64,000 nt of DNA from Colletotrichum lupini (GCF_023278565.1 NC_064677.1:3348001-3412000), one strand, 5' to 3'. Shown: positions 14,029 through 27,700, numbered from the stretch's first letter. Notes: a model not told the origin generated them from the letters alone. Numbers and translations: made by a program.

Positions 14029-14871
14029 CGCGCGCGCCGGGCCATTGTCCGTGGGTTGCGGCGTGATGGAGTGACGGTTCGAGGTTCGTTGCTTCACGGC
14101 GCGCGTGGTGGGCCAGGCAGTTCTCCAGCATTGGGCCCGGTTCAGATGTGGAGTGTCAGCAGCCGGCGGACGGCTGGAGGCCGAACGGGAGGTGCATGAC
14201 GATTAGCCCAGGTGCCCAGGTGTCGAGATCAGAGAAGGTGTGCTGAACTGCTGGTTCGGAGGATTTGGGGAGGTGAGGCGGCCAATGAGAGGTTGAGTTT
14301 ACTCAGTCTTTACTGGAGGGCGACCTGTAAATTAATCCCCCCACTTTTACTTTGCTGGCATTGTGGAACCCAACTCTTCTCTCCTTTCCCCGTCAGTGCT
14401 TCCCCTGCGGATCTGTCGGGTACAACTTTTTGGCGGTAGTGCTTTGCTCAGTCACTGCTGGGTGTTTTGTCGCGTGGGCGGGCCGCCAATTTCACTGATA
14501 AGATTCCCTCACCCCCCGTCCCGCGCAAACCCCGTCCTCGGACGATATCCTTAGAGTTCGCCTTTTCTGATCCCGCAAACTTCCCTTCGATTCCTCTCGC
14601 CGCAAAAGACGGATTCTACAGAGGTCGCTCGGCATTCTGTACGACAGACGTCAACACGACATTTTATGAACGAATTGGCAGAGTAGACCTTTTAATCCTT
14701 GCCACGACTTCGAGAAATCGCCTACCTCCTTTTTTTAACCCGTGACCGCCGCCGCCGCGACTTTCAACCTCCGTCAAACACCGCGAGAACCGAGCGAGCG
14801 AAGACTCCTCCTCTCAATCTCAGAAAAGATCTTGGAGCATTTATTTGAGAACGTACGAGAAAAACAACAAA
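14029..14871. promoter_or_regulatory. Divergent promoter region between GGQ protein and SPT small-subunit genes
   Basis: This 843 bp stretch separates two divergent starts and is C/T-rich from about 14,480 to 14,600 on the plus strand. The last 100 bp before 14,872 form an A-rich leader (AAAAACAACAAAATG). No gene is seen in it. Confidence 0.5.
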
Positions 14872-15361
14872 ATGTCGGCCCTCCAGTCCTTCAGCAAGTG
14901 GCTGCACCTGAAGCAGTACCAGATCGAGGTCACCTTCAGCGTGTACATCTTCACGCCCCTGGAAAAGTTCATCTTCTGTACGTTTCTTCTACCCTCGCTC
15001 TTCGTCTCTGAACCTGTTCGCGACGACAAACAGCTGCCGCCACCTCTCCTCCCGCAGAAACCAGAAAGATCCGTCCGGCTAACAACCCCCCCCCCCCCTT
15101 CTTGCAGACACCGTCCTCTTCCTCCTCAGCAGCTTGACAATCATCGCCACCGTCCTCTACCTGCCCCAGCACATCGCCTTCCTCATGAGCCGCGCCTGGT
15201 TCTACATGCACGGCGACCCGATCGACGCCGTCGTCGACACCGTGGCAGATGCTGTCGAGTTCACAAAGGCCGCCGTCGAGAGCGTGCTGATGGCCGAGAA
15301 GACAGGTACGACTGCGGCCGCGCTGGCTCAGCAGACCGTCGAGCTCGTCAAGGAGTTGTAA
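14872..15361 (+). CDS. Serine palmitoyltransferase small-subunit-like membrane protein
   Basis: Exons are 14872-14977 and 15108-15361, giving 119 aa. Residues 10-69 match the small activating subunit pattern (ssSPT): WLHLKQYQIEVTFSVYIFTP, then LEKFIFYT, then one hydrophobic span (about 34-53), then the YLPQHIAFLM turn typical of the family. These proteins bind the catalytic subunits of serine palmitoyltransferase in the ER and raise activity in the first step of sphingolipid synthesis. Beyond residue 72 there is an extra 48-residue amphipathic Ala/Val/Glu helix not present in the roughly 70-residue animal proteins. The intron has a 13-C run just before its acceptor. Assignment rests on motif recognition, not a search. 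Confidence 0.75.
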
Positions 15362-15837
15362 AGACTCTCTTCGCTTCATGAGGGAGGGGCTTGTGCATCC
15401 CGTGCCCTGCAGGCAAGTCGGCAACTTTCTATGACATGAAAACGATGCATGCCGAATGAACGAATGGGAGGAGAGTCAGAGAACGAACGAGGGAGTGGGA
15501 GAGGAGGATCTTAATGGCGAGATATGGACGACCGGACCGCCTGATGAAGAGCTCGAAGGGCGTGTCGCATGTTGAGCGCGGAAAATGTCGTTTATTCGCT
15601 TCTGATGCGGGCGTTTCATTGGGGGGTTCTTTTTAATATGAACCAAGTGCATTCAGTTCAGGTTCGGATACGAAAAGGCATATATACATATACATACTAT
15701 AAACTCGCATCACATGCGGCGACGCTTGTCTTTCAATTCATATCCATTCATACATGCATAGGACTCGGGTCTCAAACGTCTTATAGGTGTCTACTAGGGT
15801 ATCAACGAGTGCTTTCAAAGCGTAAACTTCATTTCAT
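15362..15837. other. Convergent 3' region between SPT small-subunit and ELP2 genes
   Basis: This holds the two 3' UTRs. It contains A/T microsatellite sequence around 15,675-15,700 (ATATATACATATAC) and a CATT tetranucleotide run just beyond the ELP2 stop (about 15,832-15,846). No gene is seen. Confidence 0.5.
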
Positions 15838-18481
15838 TCATTCATTGGACCTGGACGGCGCGCCTAATCCTGTGAAGCTGTATACGCGCAGGGAGCTATC
15901 TTCACCTGCGATGCCTAACTCGTCTGTGCTGCTATCGCTCTTTGATGGTCGCCATGCGAGTTGGGAAACGGGTTTCGGGAGGCATAGGCTTTGAGGTGAG
16001 AGGTCAGCTACCGTGTTCAAGTTACACTAAACAGAGTTACGAGGGGAAACTTACCTCGACGCAAGCTGGAGTGTGTCGACCGGCTGGAAAGTGTCAGGGG
16101 CCAGCGTGCAAAGAGAGATTTTGCCAGACTCGGTGCCGACGGCAAGGACAAGCTCACCACCGGCACCCCGCCTGCCGAGGAAGTCGACGGCCGTGACGGG
16201 CCCGTCAAAGGCAATGCTCGAAGCCAAGGTGAACTCCATTTTGCTGACGCCTTGCTCATCCTTTACGGCCTCTTTGCCAACCCAGACCTTGGCGTTCTTG
16301 TCACGTCCCGCCGTGACAAACACCCTACTGCTATTACCATCACTCAGCGACAGAGGCGCCCACGCGGCGTCGAGAATCATGCGCGTGTGGCCCTTGGGGT
16401 TCGCTTGGAGGAGGGAATACTGCTGCCCATCGCTCCCGCGCTCGAAGACGGCCCACTGCCGGTCTCTGCCCACGCTCAGGAGGAAACGGTCGTCTGGGGA
16501 GAACCGCAGCCTCGTGACGGTCAGGGTGTGCGCCGCCAGCGGTGGCCTGACCTCGGTCCAGCGCTCCGTCTCAAAGACGCGGATGACGGCATGGTTGAGA
16601 GAGCTCGCCTTGCAGGCGCTGGCGATGAGCTTGCCGTCGTGGCTGGCGGCTAGGCAGGAGATTTCGTAGCCGTGGCCGTAGAGCTTCTCCGTCTCCGGCC
16701 AGAGAGTATGCCGCGAAAGGGACTCTTCAAAGGGCGGGTGGTCAATGTCGAGCATGGACTTGCGGACGACAGTGGCCGGGTCAACGGCCTCGCGGTCGTA
16801 CTGGTCGTCGGCTTGTACTTCCTGGTCGTCGTCGACGGCGTCAATAGCCTTGTTGGAGAGGCCTAGCACAGGCATGTTGGCGCCGTCTGGCATGGATTCC
16901 GTGGGTGCGCCGCTCTCGATTCCGCCGAGGGTCTGCAGCATCTTGGCGACGGCGCGTGGCTCGCTGAAGACACGCATGAGCTTCTCGTCTGCGCCTGAGA
17001 CGAACTGAGAGGCGCCCAAAGTGTCGATGCAGTTGAGGTCGTAGCCGTGGATCTGGGGACGGGACATCTCATGCCACGAGCGGGCGCCAGTCACGGCATC
17101 ACCGCGCTTCCAACGGGCGTGGAGACGTGTTGTCTGATCCGAACTCGTGGACACGAGGTAGTCCCCTTCGCGGGACCATGCGATGCCCGTGACGGTTCTG
17201 GTGTGGCCGCTGACGGCGATGGCGTTCCTCCACTGGTCGCGCTCGTTGTCGTAGACCCAGCGACGCCAGCTGCCCGTCCGGCCCAGGCAGACGACGGACT
17301 CGCCGTCGGGTGCCCAGAGACCTGTCCAAAAGCCGCCGATGCTTCCCGTCGCCGTCGTCGCGCCCTTCTCTCTGCTGATCTCGCCTAGCCTGACCATGCT
17401 GACCCAGATACCGGAGGTGCTGTCGGCCTCCCACATGGCGAGGGAATTGTCTGCGGAAGTGGAGAGTAGCTGGAGCTTGCCTTCGCGGCTAGTGAACCAC
17501 TTTGCGCTGTAGATCCAGTCTTCGTGGCCGAGAAGAAGGGCCTCGAAGGTAATGGAGAAGTCCTTGCCGGCGGATTGAAGCCGGTGTGCCTTATTTGAGG
17601 GGGACTTGCCCGGCAGATAGGCACCGCTTAAGGGATCTGAGCCTTCCGCAGCGAGTGATGGCAACTCCTTGCCCAAGTGCAGACGCCAGAGTCTGACGTA
17701 CTTGTCTTGACTTGCCGAAGCGAGGAGCAGGTCACTATTCGCCTCTGTCTTCTCCCACGTGAACTCCAGGGATCGTATCCAGCCTTCGTGACCTGATAGG
17801 GTAGCCTGGAGCTTGAAGTCGGCGGTCTCATCGTCAGCAGCGGCGACGAATATTTGCACAAACGTTTTTGTTCCTGCTGCGGCCAAGACAAACACATCTT
17901 CGGCCTCGTCGAGTGCTGTGAGAGCCAAGCATAGGGGGAAGTACTTGGGGGCGGTTTTGATAGTCTGGCGCAGCTGTAATTGGCTGCCGTCAAGCTTCCA
18001 GATCTTGATGGTTGCGTCGGCAGCCCCTGAAGCCAGAAGAACCTGCTTATCGTTCCCCTTGGACCGCAGGATGGCGATGCAGTTCACGGGCGCCGAATGA
18101 TTGTGGACCGTCTGAATGCACTCTCCTTGGTTCGTCTTTGAGTCCACTGCCCAGACCTTGAGTGTTTGGTCATTTGAGCCACTGATGAGGAGCCTGCGAT
18201 CTTCACCGTCCACTTGGGGCAGAAATTTGACTGCTTTGACAACCTCCTTGTGCCCACTTAGGAGAGTCGTGATGCCCTCTGCACTTCGTGACTGATTCAT
18301 GAATTGTCAGCATCGATCCATCAAGCAGCGGACTGGGGAACGGGCTTACAGACGGCGCCCACAAGGCAATGTTGCAGTCAGCGCCAAAGGCAAGAAGACC
18401 ACATGGGCTCCAGTCGGCGACCGCAGTCTGCCTGTTGGCTCCTGTTGACAGATACTCTATTGAGGGCTGTGTGCCAGCCAT
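15838..18481 (-). CDS. ELP2: Elongator complex subunit Elp2 (WD40 protein)
   Basis: Exons are 18481-18350, 18291-16055 and 15988-15838 (minus), giving 839 aa. The N-terminus VEYLSTGANRQTAVADWSPCGLLAFG-like block (split across residues 8-33) is the first Elp2 blade and typical of the family. At least ten WD40 repeats follow, e.g. LLSGHKEVVKAVKF, LLGHEDWIYSAKW, VSGHTRTVTGIAWS and KGHTRMILDAAWAP, forming two beta-propellers. The last exon supplies the closing blade (QLAWRP...LGIAGEDSSLRVYSF). Elp2 holds the Elongator dimer together; Elongator places the carboxymethyl precursor on wobble U34 of tRNAs. The gene is head-to-head with URM1, which serves the thiolation branch on the same base. Without the third exon the frame would stop at a TAA that overlaps the donor site. 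Confidence 0.93.
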
Positions 18482-19037
18482 ATTGTCTCTTTCTCTTCGT
18501 CTTCTTCGTCGTCGCTTGGAGATGCTGCGTCGAGGAGTGACTCTGAGGGTTGACAAAATGCGGCGATGTGATTGGCTCACGGGTCACAGTCAAGAGGTGA
18601 AGTTGAAAATTTCTTAGTGGGGGCGGGGCATCTCTCTCGGGGGGCGCCTGTTTGCCTGCCCGCCTTACAGCGCTTGAGCCGCCGCACCGTTGGCTCCACA
18701 GGTATCCGGTAAGGCTTGCGCTTCCCATCGGAGCCCCTAGCCCGACTACCTAATCCGTGTGCTCAGTGCCTTCCCCTCCCCCCCCGAACACTAGACAGTG
18801 TACCTAAGGTATGGAAGATACCCCGTGCCGTACAGACGCCTGACGTGCCATCCATCCTTCCTTCCATTGCATCTTTCTCACTCTTGTCCGTGCCGTGCCG
18901 CGATTCAATCTGACAAGCAAACAAACTTTATTACCATTACATCTCACATTCTTCATCTATTCTCCGACGTCTCGCAGCTGCCGGCACTTTGGGTATCGTG
19001 GGAGATTTATAGTACCAAGCCTCGCAAAAGAAAAGAA
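18482..19037. promoter_or_regulatory. Shared divergent promoter region of ELP2 and URM1
   Basis: 556 bp separate the two start codons. The stretch is C/T-rich on the plus strand around 18,765-18,880, with no intervening gene. Whether it acts as one bidirectional promoter is an inference. Confidence 0.6.
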
Positions 19038-19809
19038 ATGGCCGCAGAAGCTGCAGATGCGGGGGAGAAGATCGCCGTCGTCGTTGAGTTCTCGTGAGTC
19101 TCTATTCTCCGCTCACCTCTCTGTACTCCCGTCTCTCTTCTATTCCATCCTGTGGCTCAAGCAAGGTGTTTCTTCTGGGCCGGTCCCGTCTCCCGGACTT
19201 TGGCCCGAGACCTTTCCACGCAGGCTGACGGGGCCGATCCGAGGATGATTTCATTTGTATCTTGCATAGATCATTCAGGTACGAATGCATAACTGACGTG
19301 GTACCTGGTGAGCAGCGGCGGCCTGGAGATGCTCTTCTCTGATCAGCGGCGTCACGCTCTCTCCATCCCGGCGGTGAACAAGGACGGCAAGCCCGCAACT
19401 ATTGCCTTTCTCATCAACTATCTCTGCGAGAACACGATGAAGGACTCCAGAAAGGAGCTTTTCGTCCTAGATGATCATCTGTACGTCTTAGAGTCGCATC
19501 ACCCACGCGCCGTCCCCATCCTGGGGCATATCTTCATTTCGGCCTCGCCTGGCTCTCTGTTTCTTTTATTCTCACCCCAATATTGCCTGTCCTATGCAAG
19601 CCGTATATCGCCACTCTGGATTCTTTCTCAAAATCTGCGATGAACGTGCAGAGTAGCTATATTAGATGCAACGCTAATGAGGTCTCTCTAGTCGCCCTGG
19701 CATCCTTGCCCTCATCAATGACGCAGACTGGGAGCTCGAAGGAGAGGAGGCGTACGAAGTCCAAAACGGTGACAATATCCTCTTCGTCTCGACGCTTCAT
19801 GGAGGTTAG
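19038..19809 (+). CDS. URM1: Ubiquitin-related modifier Urm1
   Basis: Exons are 19038-19093, 19316-19480 and 19692-19809, giving 112 aa. The protein has the Urm1 beta-grasp pattern: [13 protein letters not shown], an [11 protein letters not shown] helix, a [20 protein letters not shown] block, [21 protein letters not shown], and the terminal LHGG. The C-terminal Gly-Gly is exposed without a propeptide, as the family needs for thiocarboxylation by Uba4. Urm1 acts as sulfur carrier for 2-thiolation of tRNA U34 and as a protein modifier. About ten extra residues precede the core. All exon joins keep frame. It lies divergently from ELP2, whose product works on the same nucleotide. Confidence 0.96.
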
Positions 19810-21582
19810 ATGGAGAGGGGGGCGTGGGTGACCTTTTTTCGCTGGCCAATGACTCCTCCTTTCAACATGAGGGGCCCTGCAAGTGTTGCGGCCGTATCTC
19901 TGGGTCCCTGGAACTAGCACTATGCATCCTCCCACTCTCAAGCCTGCTGTCTTTCCCCCGGGGTGCGGCACCGATAGAACGACGTTGAAACTCAGACGCC
20001 CTCCCCTCTCTCGCTTCGTGCAGCCGCATTGCATCGCATCGCATCGCCTCGACTAGTCTGCGGCCGTAGCCGTTGACCCGGCGCCTCTCCTCCCCCCGGC
20101 CCCGGCGCAGCGGGGAGATGCAACTCGTGCTTCCGCCGTTGGTCTTATTACACTACTACAATTACACCACAACCCCATGGATACATCCTTTCGCCTTGCG
20201 CGCCGTCGACGCAATGAAACGTCCCGGGAGATATTCACCCCTGGCCCCCGCTGCCCTGCAACTGCCACCACCTTGCTTGCCGCATGTCTCGTGGCCGCAT
20301 CGTGGCGGCAGCTCTTCACCCCTCGTGTTCCCCTTGCACCTTGGCTTGGCTCCCCCGGTCGCCCCGAGTTGCTTTCGCCATCATCTAATCTCTCCTAGTG
20401 AATAACGGTATGCAACGTCGATGATGACACGCCTAGCGGGATGAGCCTCCGGGAAGCCTGTCAAAGTCGCATGCCCTGCCGCGCGCCACCCTGAACTATC
20501 ACGAAAGACGAATAGCGCAACTCCGGCAAGATCAGGAAGCCTGTTGGCGCTACGCAGGGCGAATGTCGATGGTCGGGGCGGTCAAGGGTTTGCGTCCAAT
20601 TATTCATTAGCTTTGCGGCCGAGAAGATGGAGGATTGGACTGGATCAGCGGGTTCCATATCTGTACATCGACGCTGCTGCACCGTAACGGGCAACGGAAA
20701 TGTGCCACAATGCACCTCTAAACGAGGCCTTCACCAGGAAGCTTCTGTTGAGCCGCCAGCCACAAGCCCAGCTCGCTTGCTCGCAGCGAGGGGCGCAAGA
20801 TTACCGGCCCCTCCCTCCTCCGGACACTTCCCCCGGCGTGCGGGCACTTGAAGACGGAGGCGGTGAAGAAAGAAGGGGTCCGTCACGGTGATCCGATGGT
20901 GTGCATTTGCAGCTGTGATGATGCGGCCCGGCAAACCCTTCCCCTCGCTCTCTCTGTTTGGGGAAATTTGATATGCTGCGCACGTACATTTGTGCTCTGC
21001 GCTGCACGTCTTCGGCTTCCCACTGGGCTGCAGGAAAAAGCAAATGGGGACAGTTGCGTCCCGCGCGTGCGATCCTAATGGCCCAGATCCGCTCTCCACC
21101 CTCTCTCTCTCACACACACTCTTCCTCTCGTCTATGTATGTACGTATGGATACCAAATAATTACGAAGGGGACCAGACAGGGAAGAAAATTAAAACACAC
21201 AGGCTCCATATGTTCTCGAAGGAATCAAGGAACTCACGCCCCTTCTAGAAATACGCACGTAGCTGTAAGACCCCCACACACATGGCAGACACTTCTCGTA
21301 ACTTTTGCTAGAAATGGACGAATACCCTCTTTTCCTTAATTCCTTGGAGATGTCTCTGAGTTCCCAAATGTCCAAGACTTCCAACATTGCTACCGTCGTA
21401 CCTGTGGAGAATCCCCTACCTACATTAACGCAACGGCACGACGGCCGGTTCATAACGTTCTTCTACTAAGCATGTCGGGATATAAGCTATGCCCTGTTCA
21501 AGCTCAGGTGAGAATGGCGCTAGAGACACGACCTTTGTGGAACGTAGGAATGGGGTGAGCGGAACGTAAATAGCAATACAAC
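19810..21582. other. Gene-free boundary between the housekeeping block and the first retrotransposon
   Basis: 1.8 kb of normal-composition sequence with a short GCATC pentamer run at about 20,030-20,046. CpA and TpG are at normal abundance up to the LTR edge, so RIP has not spread visibly into it. The last five bases, 21,578-21,582, read ACAAC and are the left target-site flank of the element. No gene is recognised. Confidence 0.55.
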
Positions 21583-21784
21583 TGTCGGATTAGAAGTCCA
21601 ATTCGACCGCGGCATACAGCCGACTGCGCAGGGGCCAATTAGGGGCCCTATTTACGATTATCGTTACTAGCCTAACCTACGGTTAGAACCTCTTTTTTAT
21701 ACCTATACAGATATTTAAATAATTTAATTAATCTCTTCGTTAACTACGGTTCGAACTAACTACCCTATAATAAAGATACTAATA
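21583..21784 (+). repeat. 5' LTR of copia copy 1
   Basis: This 202-bp repeat starts TGTCGGATTAGAAGTCC and ends GATACTAATA, where the terminal CA has become TA. It is the least mutated LTR start: several CpA sites remain (e.g. CATACAG near 21,615). It aligns base for base with 28,791-28,992 apart from C-to-T and G-to-A differences. Confidence 0.92.
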
Positions 21785-24700
21785 TTAATTAATAATTAAA
21801 TTCTATTATTATAAATCGGTAAGGTATCTCGCTATATAAAAAAAATAACTTCTTAATACTATACGGGATAAGAGATTTATACTAATTAATTTTATAAAAG
21901 TAAATAAAAAAGGGGGCGATTTTTAAATACTATACGGAATTAAGTAATCGTAGCCCTTTATTATTTATAAAAAGTCGACGTTTATTATATTAAAATACGT
22001 TAATTAATAGAACTACTTAAGTAACTAGCCTTTTATTATTACTCCGAGTAGCTTTTTTATTAAACGACTTTTTTATAGCCGGCCCGCGATTAGAAATTAA
22101 CTAGTTAAATTAGTAAAAAAAAATACCTACGTAACGACTATTTACTTAATTAATTAATATACTAAACGAGCTTAATAATATAATATAAAAAAGCACTACG
22201 TAATAAAAAAAGGGGATTTCTAAATATAAATATTCTTATTTAATAATAAAAATAATTTTATAAGAGTTATTAAGCTAAGAAATTTATAGTATATAAAAAA
22301 GTTTATTATTACGAGGATTTTATAAATATAACTTTAAGCCCGCGATCTAAACGACCTCTTTATAACTTTTTTAACTACTTCCCGGGTATTACTTAAAAAT
22401 ATAATATAAAGAACGGTTTAATAAGGGAGGAGGGGATTTAAAAATCTTAATAATATTAAGTTAAGAATATTACGGATCTCGGAAATTAATTTAAAAAAAA
22501 AGTAACTATTTTAAAGTAATTTTACGACCTCCCGCTAGAGTTATTATTAACCTAAAAAAAGGTTAAAAAAACGAGGATTTAAAAACAAAAAAAGATTCCT
22601 CTAAAAGGCCGCTAAAAGGCTTTTTTTTATACTAGCTCCTAGCGCGAGATTATTAATTTTAAGAAATTAATTAAGTAATAAAAAGGATCGCTAATAAGCG
22701 ATAATTACTTAATTATAATTAAGCTACGAAAAAAATTACTTAAAAGATATAAAATAGGGTACTAAGAGGCTATAAAAAATAAAATTTTTAAAGTATCTAA
22801 CCCTACCGCGTATAAGTAATAAGTAAGTATTTTTAATAAGTTTTTAAAATCTACGATTTTATAAAAAAGAGGGCTTAATTTTATTAATTATATTTAACGG
22901 CCTATATAGTTTTTAATAGCTTATATAGCTTTTTTATAAGCCGCTTAGTATTTATTTTTAACTATTCTTATAAAATACTACTCTAAAAAAGGTAGGTTAA
23001 GGAAAGAAGCTATTTAAAGATTATAAAAAGTACGAGGCTTAAGAAGCTAAAAATATATAAAATAGCGAAAATCGGTAACTAATAAAGATTTTAAGACTAA
23101 TTACTATATCTTTTTATAATAATATAAATATTTATTATTATTATTATAAAAAAGAATTACTAAAACCTACCTTTTTATACTAAATAAAAAAGAGGATTTT
23201 AATAAGTATAATAGCTAGCGATCTAAAAGGGTAGTAATAATTACTAAAAATAATAAAAACGAGAGTAGTAGTAAAATAGTAAAAAAAAGCGAGAATCTCT
23301 TAAACCTTAATAAATTCGTTAGGTAGTAAAAGTACGGATTTATTATAACTAATACACGGATTAAATATATCCCTATTAAAATTAAATATATTAGTAATTA
23401 TTAATACGAGTATAAGCTAAAGTACGACCCTTAGCGAGTTAAAAAAAAAAAAAAACCGAAACCCGATCTTAAATAAAATCCTAATTCTTTATAAATAAGT
23501 AAATATTAACCCGGACTATTAGGGGACGTAAATATATAAAATTATAAATTAGCCTAACGGTAAGTAAATTAACGTAGTATTAATCTATTTAATTAAGGTT
23601 TATAAAAAAAAGGGGCTATAGGGGTAACCCCTATTCTATAAGATTATAAACGACTTTAGTTACTAACTAAATAAATAGTTCGTAAGCATAAGCTTAAGAA
23701 TCGCAAAAGTAGTTAATAAATTCCTTTATGGGCGAAGGGTATTATTAGCGCAATTATAATTATAAGAGCTATATAAAATATTAGTAATAATAATTATAAA
23801 AGAGGAATTCGTATTATAGAACTAGGTATAGGTCGATAGAGCGTATAATTACTTTAATAAATTTAAAAAAAAAGTAAACGACCTAGATTTCCTCCCTATA
23901 ATTACTAATAGAAATTTATTATTATAAAAGGATATACCGAGGTAAAATATAATACTAAAAGTATAATAATTAATAATTCTGCCTATTTCGATTTATAACT
24001 TATTATTATTACTAATACGAAATTCGGCGCTGATTAGTTAATAAAAAAAGAAATAAACGACCTAAAGTTATTAATAATACGTAATAACATAAGGATCGTA
24101 TATAAATACTAAAAATCTAATAATAAATACGAGGTAATTTATAGACCTCAAAAAGATCTTTTTAAAAAAGAAATTATATTCTAGAGGGAAGTATAAAGTC
24201 TTATAAAAAACCCTAACGATATTTTATAATTATTATAAAAAAGTCGGAATTAGGGAATATTAATACTATTTAGTAATTAATATCGTATTTATAAGTAAAG
24301 CCTTTAATTATTATTATAAAGCAATATATAATCTCGATCGAAACGACTTTTTTAGTATAATTAACGTAATTTAAAGCTATTTCGAGACTTATAATAAGAA
24401 CTTAAAGCTCCTATTTAAGCTATAAGCGATTTCTTTCGTATTTATAGCTAGGATAATAAAGGGTAAATCGTAAGTAAAAATCCTTAAAGAGCTTATTAAT
24501 CGAATCGATAAGCTAACGAAAACCTAGCTAAATAAGAAGATAAATAAGCGAAAAGTCGGATATCTCTATATTATAGTCTAGCGTATATTAAAAATAAAAA
24601 TAACCTTATACTAAGTACTTAAAAACTATAAAACGCTCTACTTAAGGCTAAGATCTAGCTTTAATATTAAAATAAAAATACCGTACTAAACCTATTTTTA

Positions 24701-27700
24701 GGTATATAACGGCCTTTATTAGTAATATTAAGTTAATTAAACGTATAAAAAAAAAAGAAAAAGGCTAAATACGGCAATCGTTAATAAGGAGGCCTAGATT
24801 CGTTAAATAAGTAAAGATTTAACTTATAGGTAGGGTAATAAAAAAAGTAATATTATATTTCTAAAAAAGATAGATATTAGTTAAGTAACTACTTTAAAAA
24901 AGAGCGTACTAAATTATATAAATAATATAAAAAGTTAAGGGTAGTAGATAGTAAAACTAGCCCTTATCGGTTTAACTAATTCCTCGTTATATATAAAGGC
25001 AAGTCCGGGGGTACGGAACTTAGTAACAGTAGCTAAAGTAGTAGTTTAAAATATATACCCCCTATAAGAGATTTAGAAAATAAAAAAGATCTTACTCCTT
25101 ATACTAATAAATTAGATTATAACGAAATCGACGATATTAACTACTCTTTTTTTACCCTATTAGCCTCTAGAGGATATACGAAGCTAAATAAATAGAGGGT
25201 AGTAAAAGCTCTTAATAAGTAGGCTTTTATTTACGGATAATAAGAGAAGGTCCCTTAAATAATAAATATAAAAGTAATTAAAAAAGTAAATTTAATAAGG
25301 CTAAAGCCTATTTTCTTAACGATTAAAAAAAAGACGCTATCTCTTTTAATATTTAAAAAAAAAGAATATAATACTAAGTAAATTTAGGGGTAGCTAGAGG
25401 GGTCCTTTTTATACTACTTAGATCCCTCGAATACTAAGCTTATATAAGTATTTTACGCGAGTAAAAGGTATAGTTTAAATAATTTTTATAAGATTATCCT
25501 AAATATTAAGGTATTATAATAATTAACTAAAGGAAAAGGGTAATTCTAAGTACTATAAAAGATCGTATTAGTAACGCTTAATATATTAATAATAAGTATT
25601 ATAAGGATTAGTTTTAGCCTAAGTAAAGAAATCGTTACCCTAAGTATAATAAAAATAAAAACGTACTTCGGAACGATAACTTTTTATATTTTACTTATTA
25701 ATACCCTATTTCTCTTATATCTAAAAAATATAGATTAACTAAGTATTATATTTAATAATACGAAGAACAGAATCTCTAGTAATAAGTACTTCGAGATAGT
25801 TAAACGATAATAGGGGTATACGTTTATAAAGCTTATTAATAATACGAAGTTAATTAATTACTTAATGAAAAATAAGCTTAGAAGACTATATTAGAGATTT
25901 AAGTACCCGTTAGTTATGAGGCTATATAACTTCCTAAAGTAATTAAGTAATAATAATATCGAAATAGGGGCGCTAGAGTAGTTAACGAAAGTATATTACT
26001 AATACTAAATAAATACGCAGAGCCTATGTAGATTTAAGTTTAAATTGCGTAATAAGCTTAACTTTAACTAAGAAATCGTCGTCGATATCTTTTATTTAAA
26101 TAGTTAGCTAGTACTATATATAATTAACGTAGCTATATCCTTCTAAATAGGGCAATTCCTCTAGGATTTATAAATAAAGATAGTATAGGCAGCCCTATAA
26201 AAAAGCTAGATCGATATATACTAAGGACCGCTAGATAGTATTAGAACCGACGCTAGTACTAGCTTTAAATTAGTAAAATTTAAGGATAATACGACGGCCT
26301 ATAGTATATAGCTAAAAGTCGTACCCGTTAAAGCGTACTATAGTATTAAAAAAGTAAAGAGGGTATATTAGTAATTAAAAAGGGCGTTTAGAATTATTAA
26401 AAAGGAAAATCCGGATTTTATTAATAACGAATGTCTCTAGATAGTACTTAAATACTATAATAATACTATAGGGCCTAACGGACTTATACTAACGCTATTA
26501 GTATTTAGAGCATATTTAAGAACGACTTTAGCCTCGCTATTATTGCTAAGTATAAGCTAACGAGCCTAAGTAGTTAAAAAAGTAATATAAGTACTGCGCG
26601 AGGTAAGCGTAAAAAAGTAAGTTAATAAAGTAATTACTACGCGCAATAGGCCCGATATAAGGGATAATTTAGATATATTATTAAATTCGGATATATAAGT
26701 ATAGTACGAAATTACTTAATAATAGGCTAGGCTATATAAGTTAATTTCCGTTAACGAGCGCTCTTATATAGTCGCGAGAGATCGTAACTAGCTACTTAAA
26801 GTATTAATTACGGTAGTTAGACCGTACTATATAGATCCTAACGAGGTAATTTCTAACTTATAAAAAGAAGAAGAGCTAGGGGAAACTATATAACCCGTAG
26901 CAAAGGCATAGGAAATTATCCTTAACGAAATCGTCGTAGTAGTACTAATAAACGACGAGGAAAAGGAAATTACTAAAAGGGTACTAATACTACTAGCGAG
27001 ACGTCGTAAAAGACTACGATAGCAAGCCCTAACGCGGCAATTTATTACTAGTAACGAGGTAATTAACACCTTTTATATAATAAAAGAGAAAGCCGATTTC
27101 GAGCTAGCGGTTAAACTATATAAAAAAGGCGTAATTATAACTATTAAAAAGCCGTATAAGGGATTAGATCTTATTAAAATAGATACTTTTTATAATTAAG
27201 GGGTCTATCGATTTATCCTATACGACCTAGAAAAATATATAAACCTCTATATATTTAAATTACGAATAGTTTATAAGATTAAAGGGAAAGGAATACCCTA
27301 GCCGTACGAGAAGTCTAGATACGTAATTTAGGGGTACGGCGACGTTAAAAAAGCGACGCTATTTATATAATCGCTTATTATATAGCGCTATAGCTAATAA
27401 TTAATAATAATACTAATAATATCGCTATAGAAAAAGGGATACGAGATTTAGAGCCGTAATATTACCTAGGCCTATACTTAATTAGCCACAGGGCTTATAA
27501 AGAGAATCCTAGCCTATTTACTAAAGGAAATAGCTAGTAAGTACCTAGAAAGCACGATTATTAAAGTGCTTAAGCTACTATATAGGCTCGTAGAATCGGG
27601 CACTTATTAATAAGCTACTTACTACGATTTTTATATTAATTAACTATTAATAATTACCTCTACGTACGACCCGTATTTACTAATCGTAGAGTATAAAAGC

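Noticed and set aside
21740..21770. GGTTCGAAC-like tRNA T-loop in the LTRs
   Set aside because: It occurs in all four LTRs without an acceptor stem or anticodon arm around it, so it is part of the LTR, not a tRNA gene.
26827..27069. 80-residue minus-strand frame inside copia copy 1
   Set aside because: It lies antisense in RIP-mutated pol sequence; a Ser/Ile/Thr-rich artefact.
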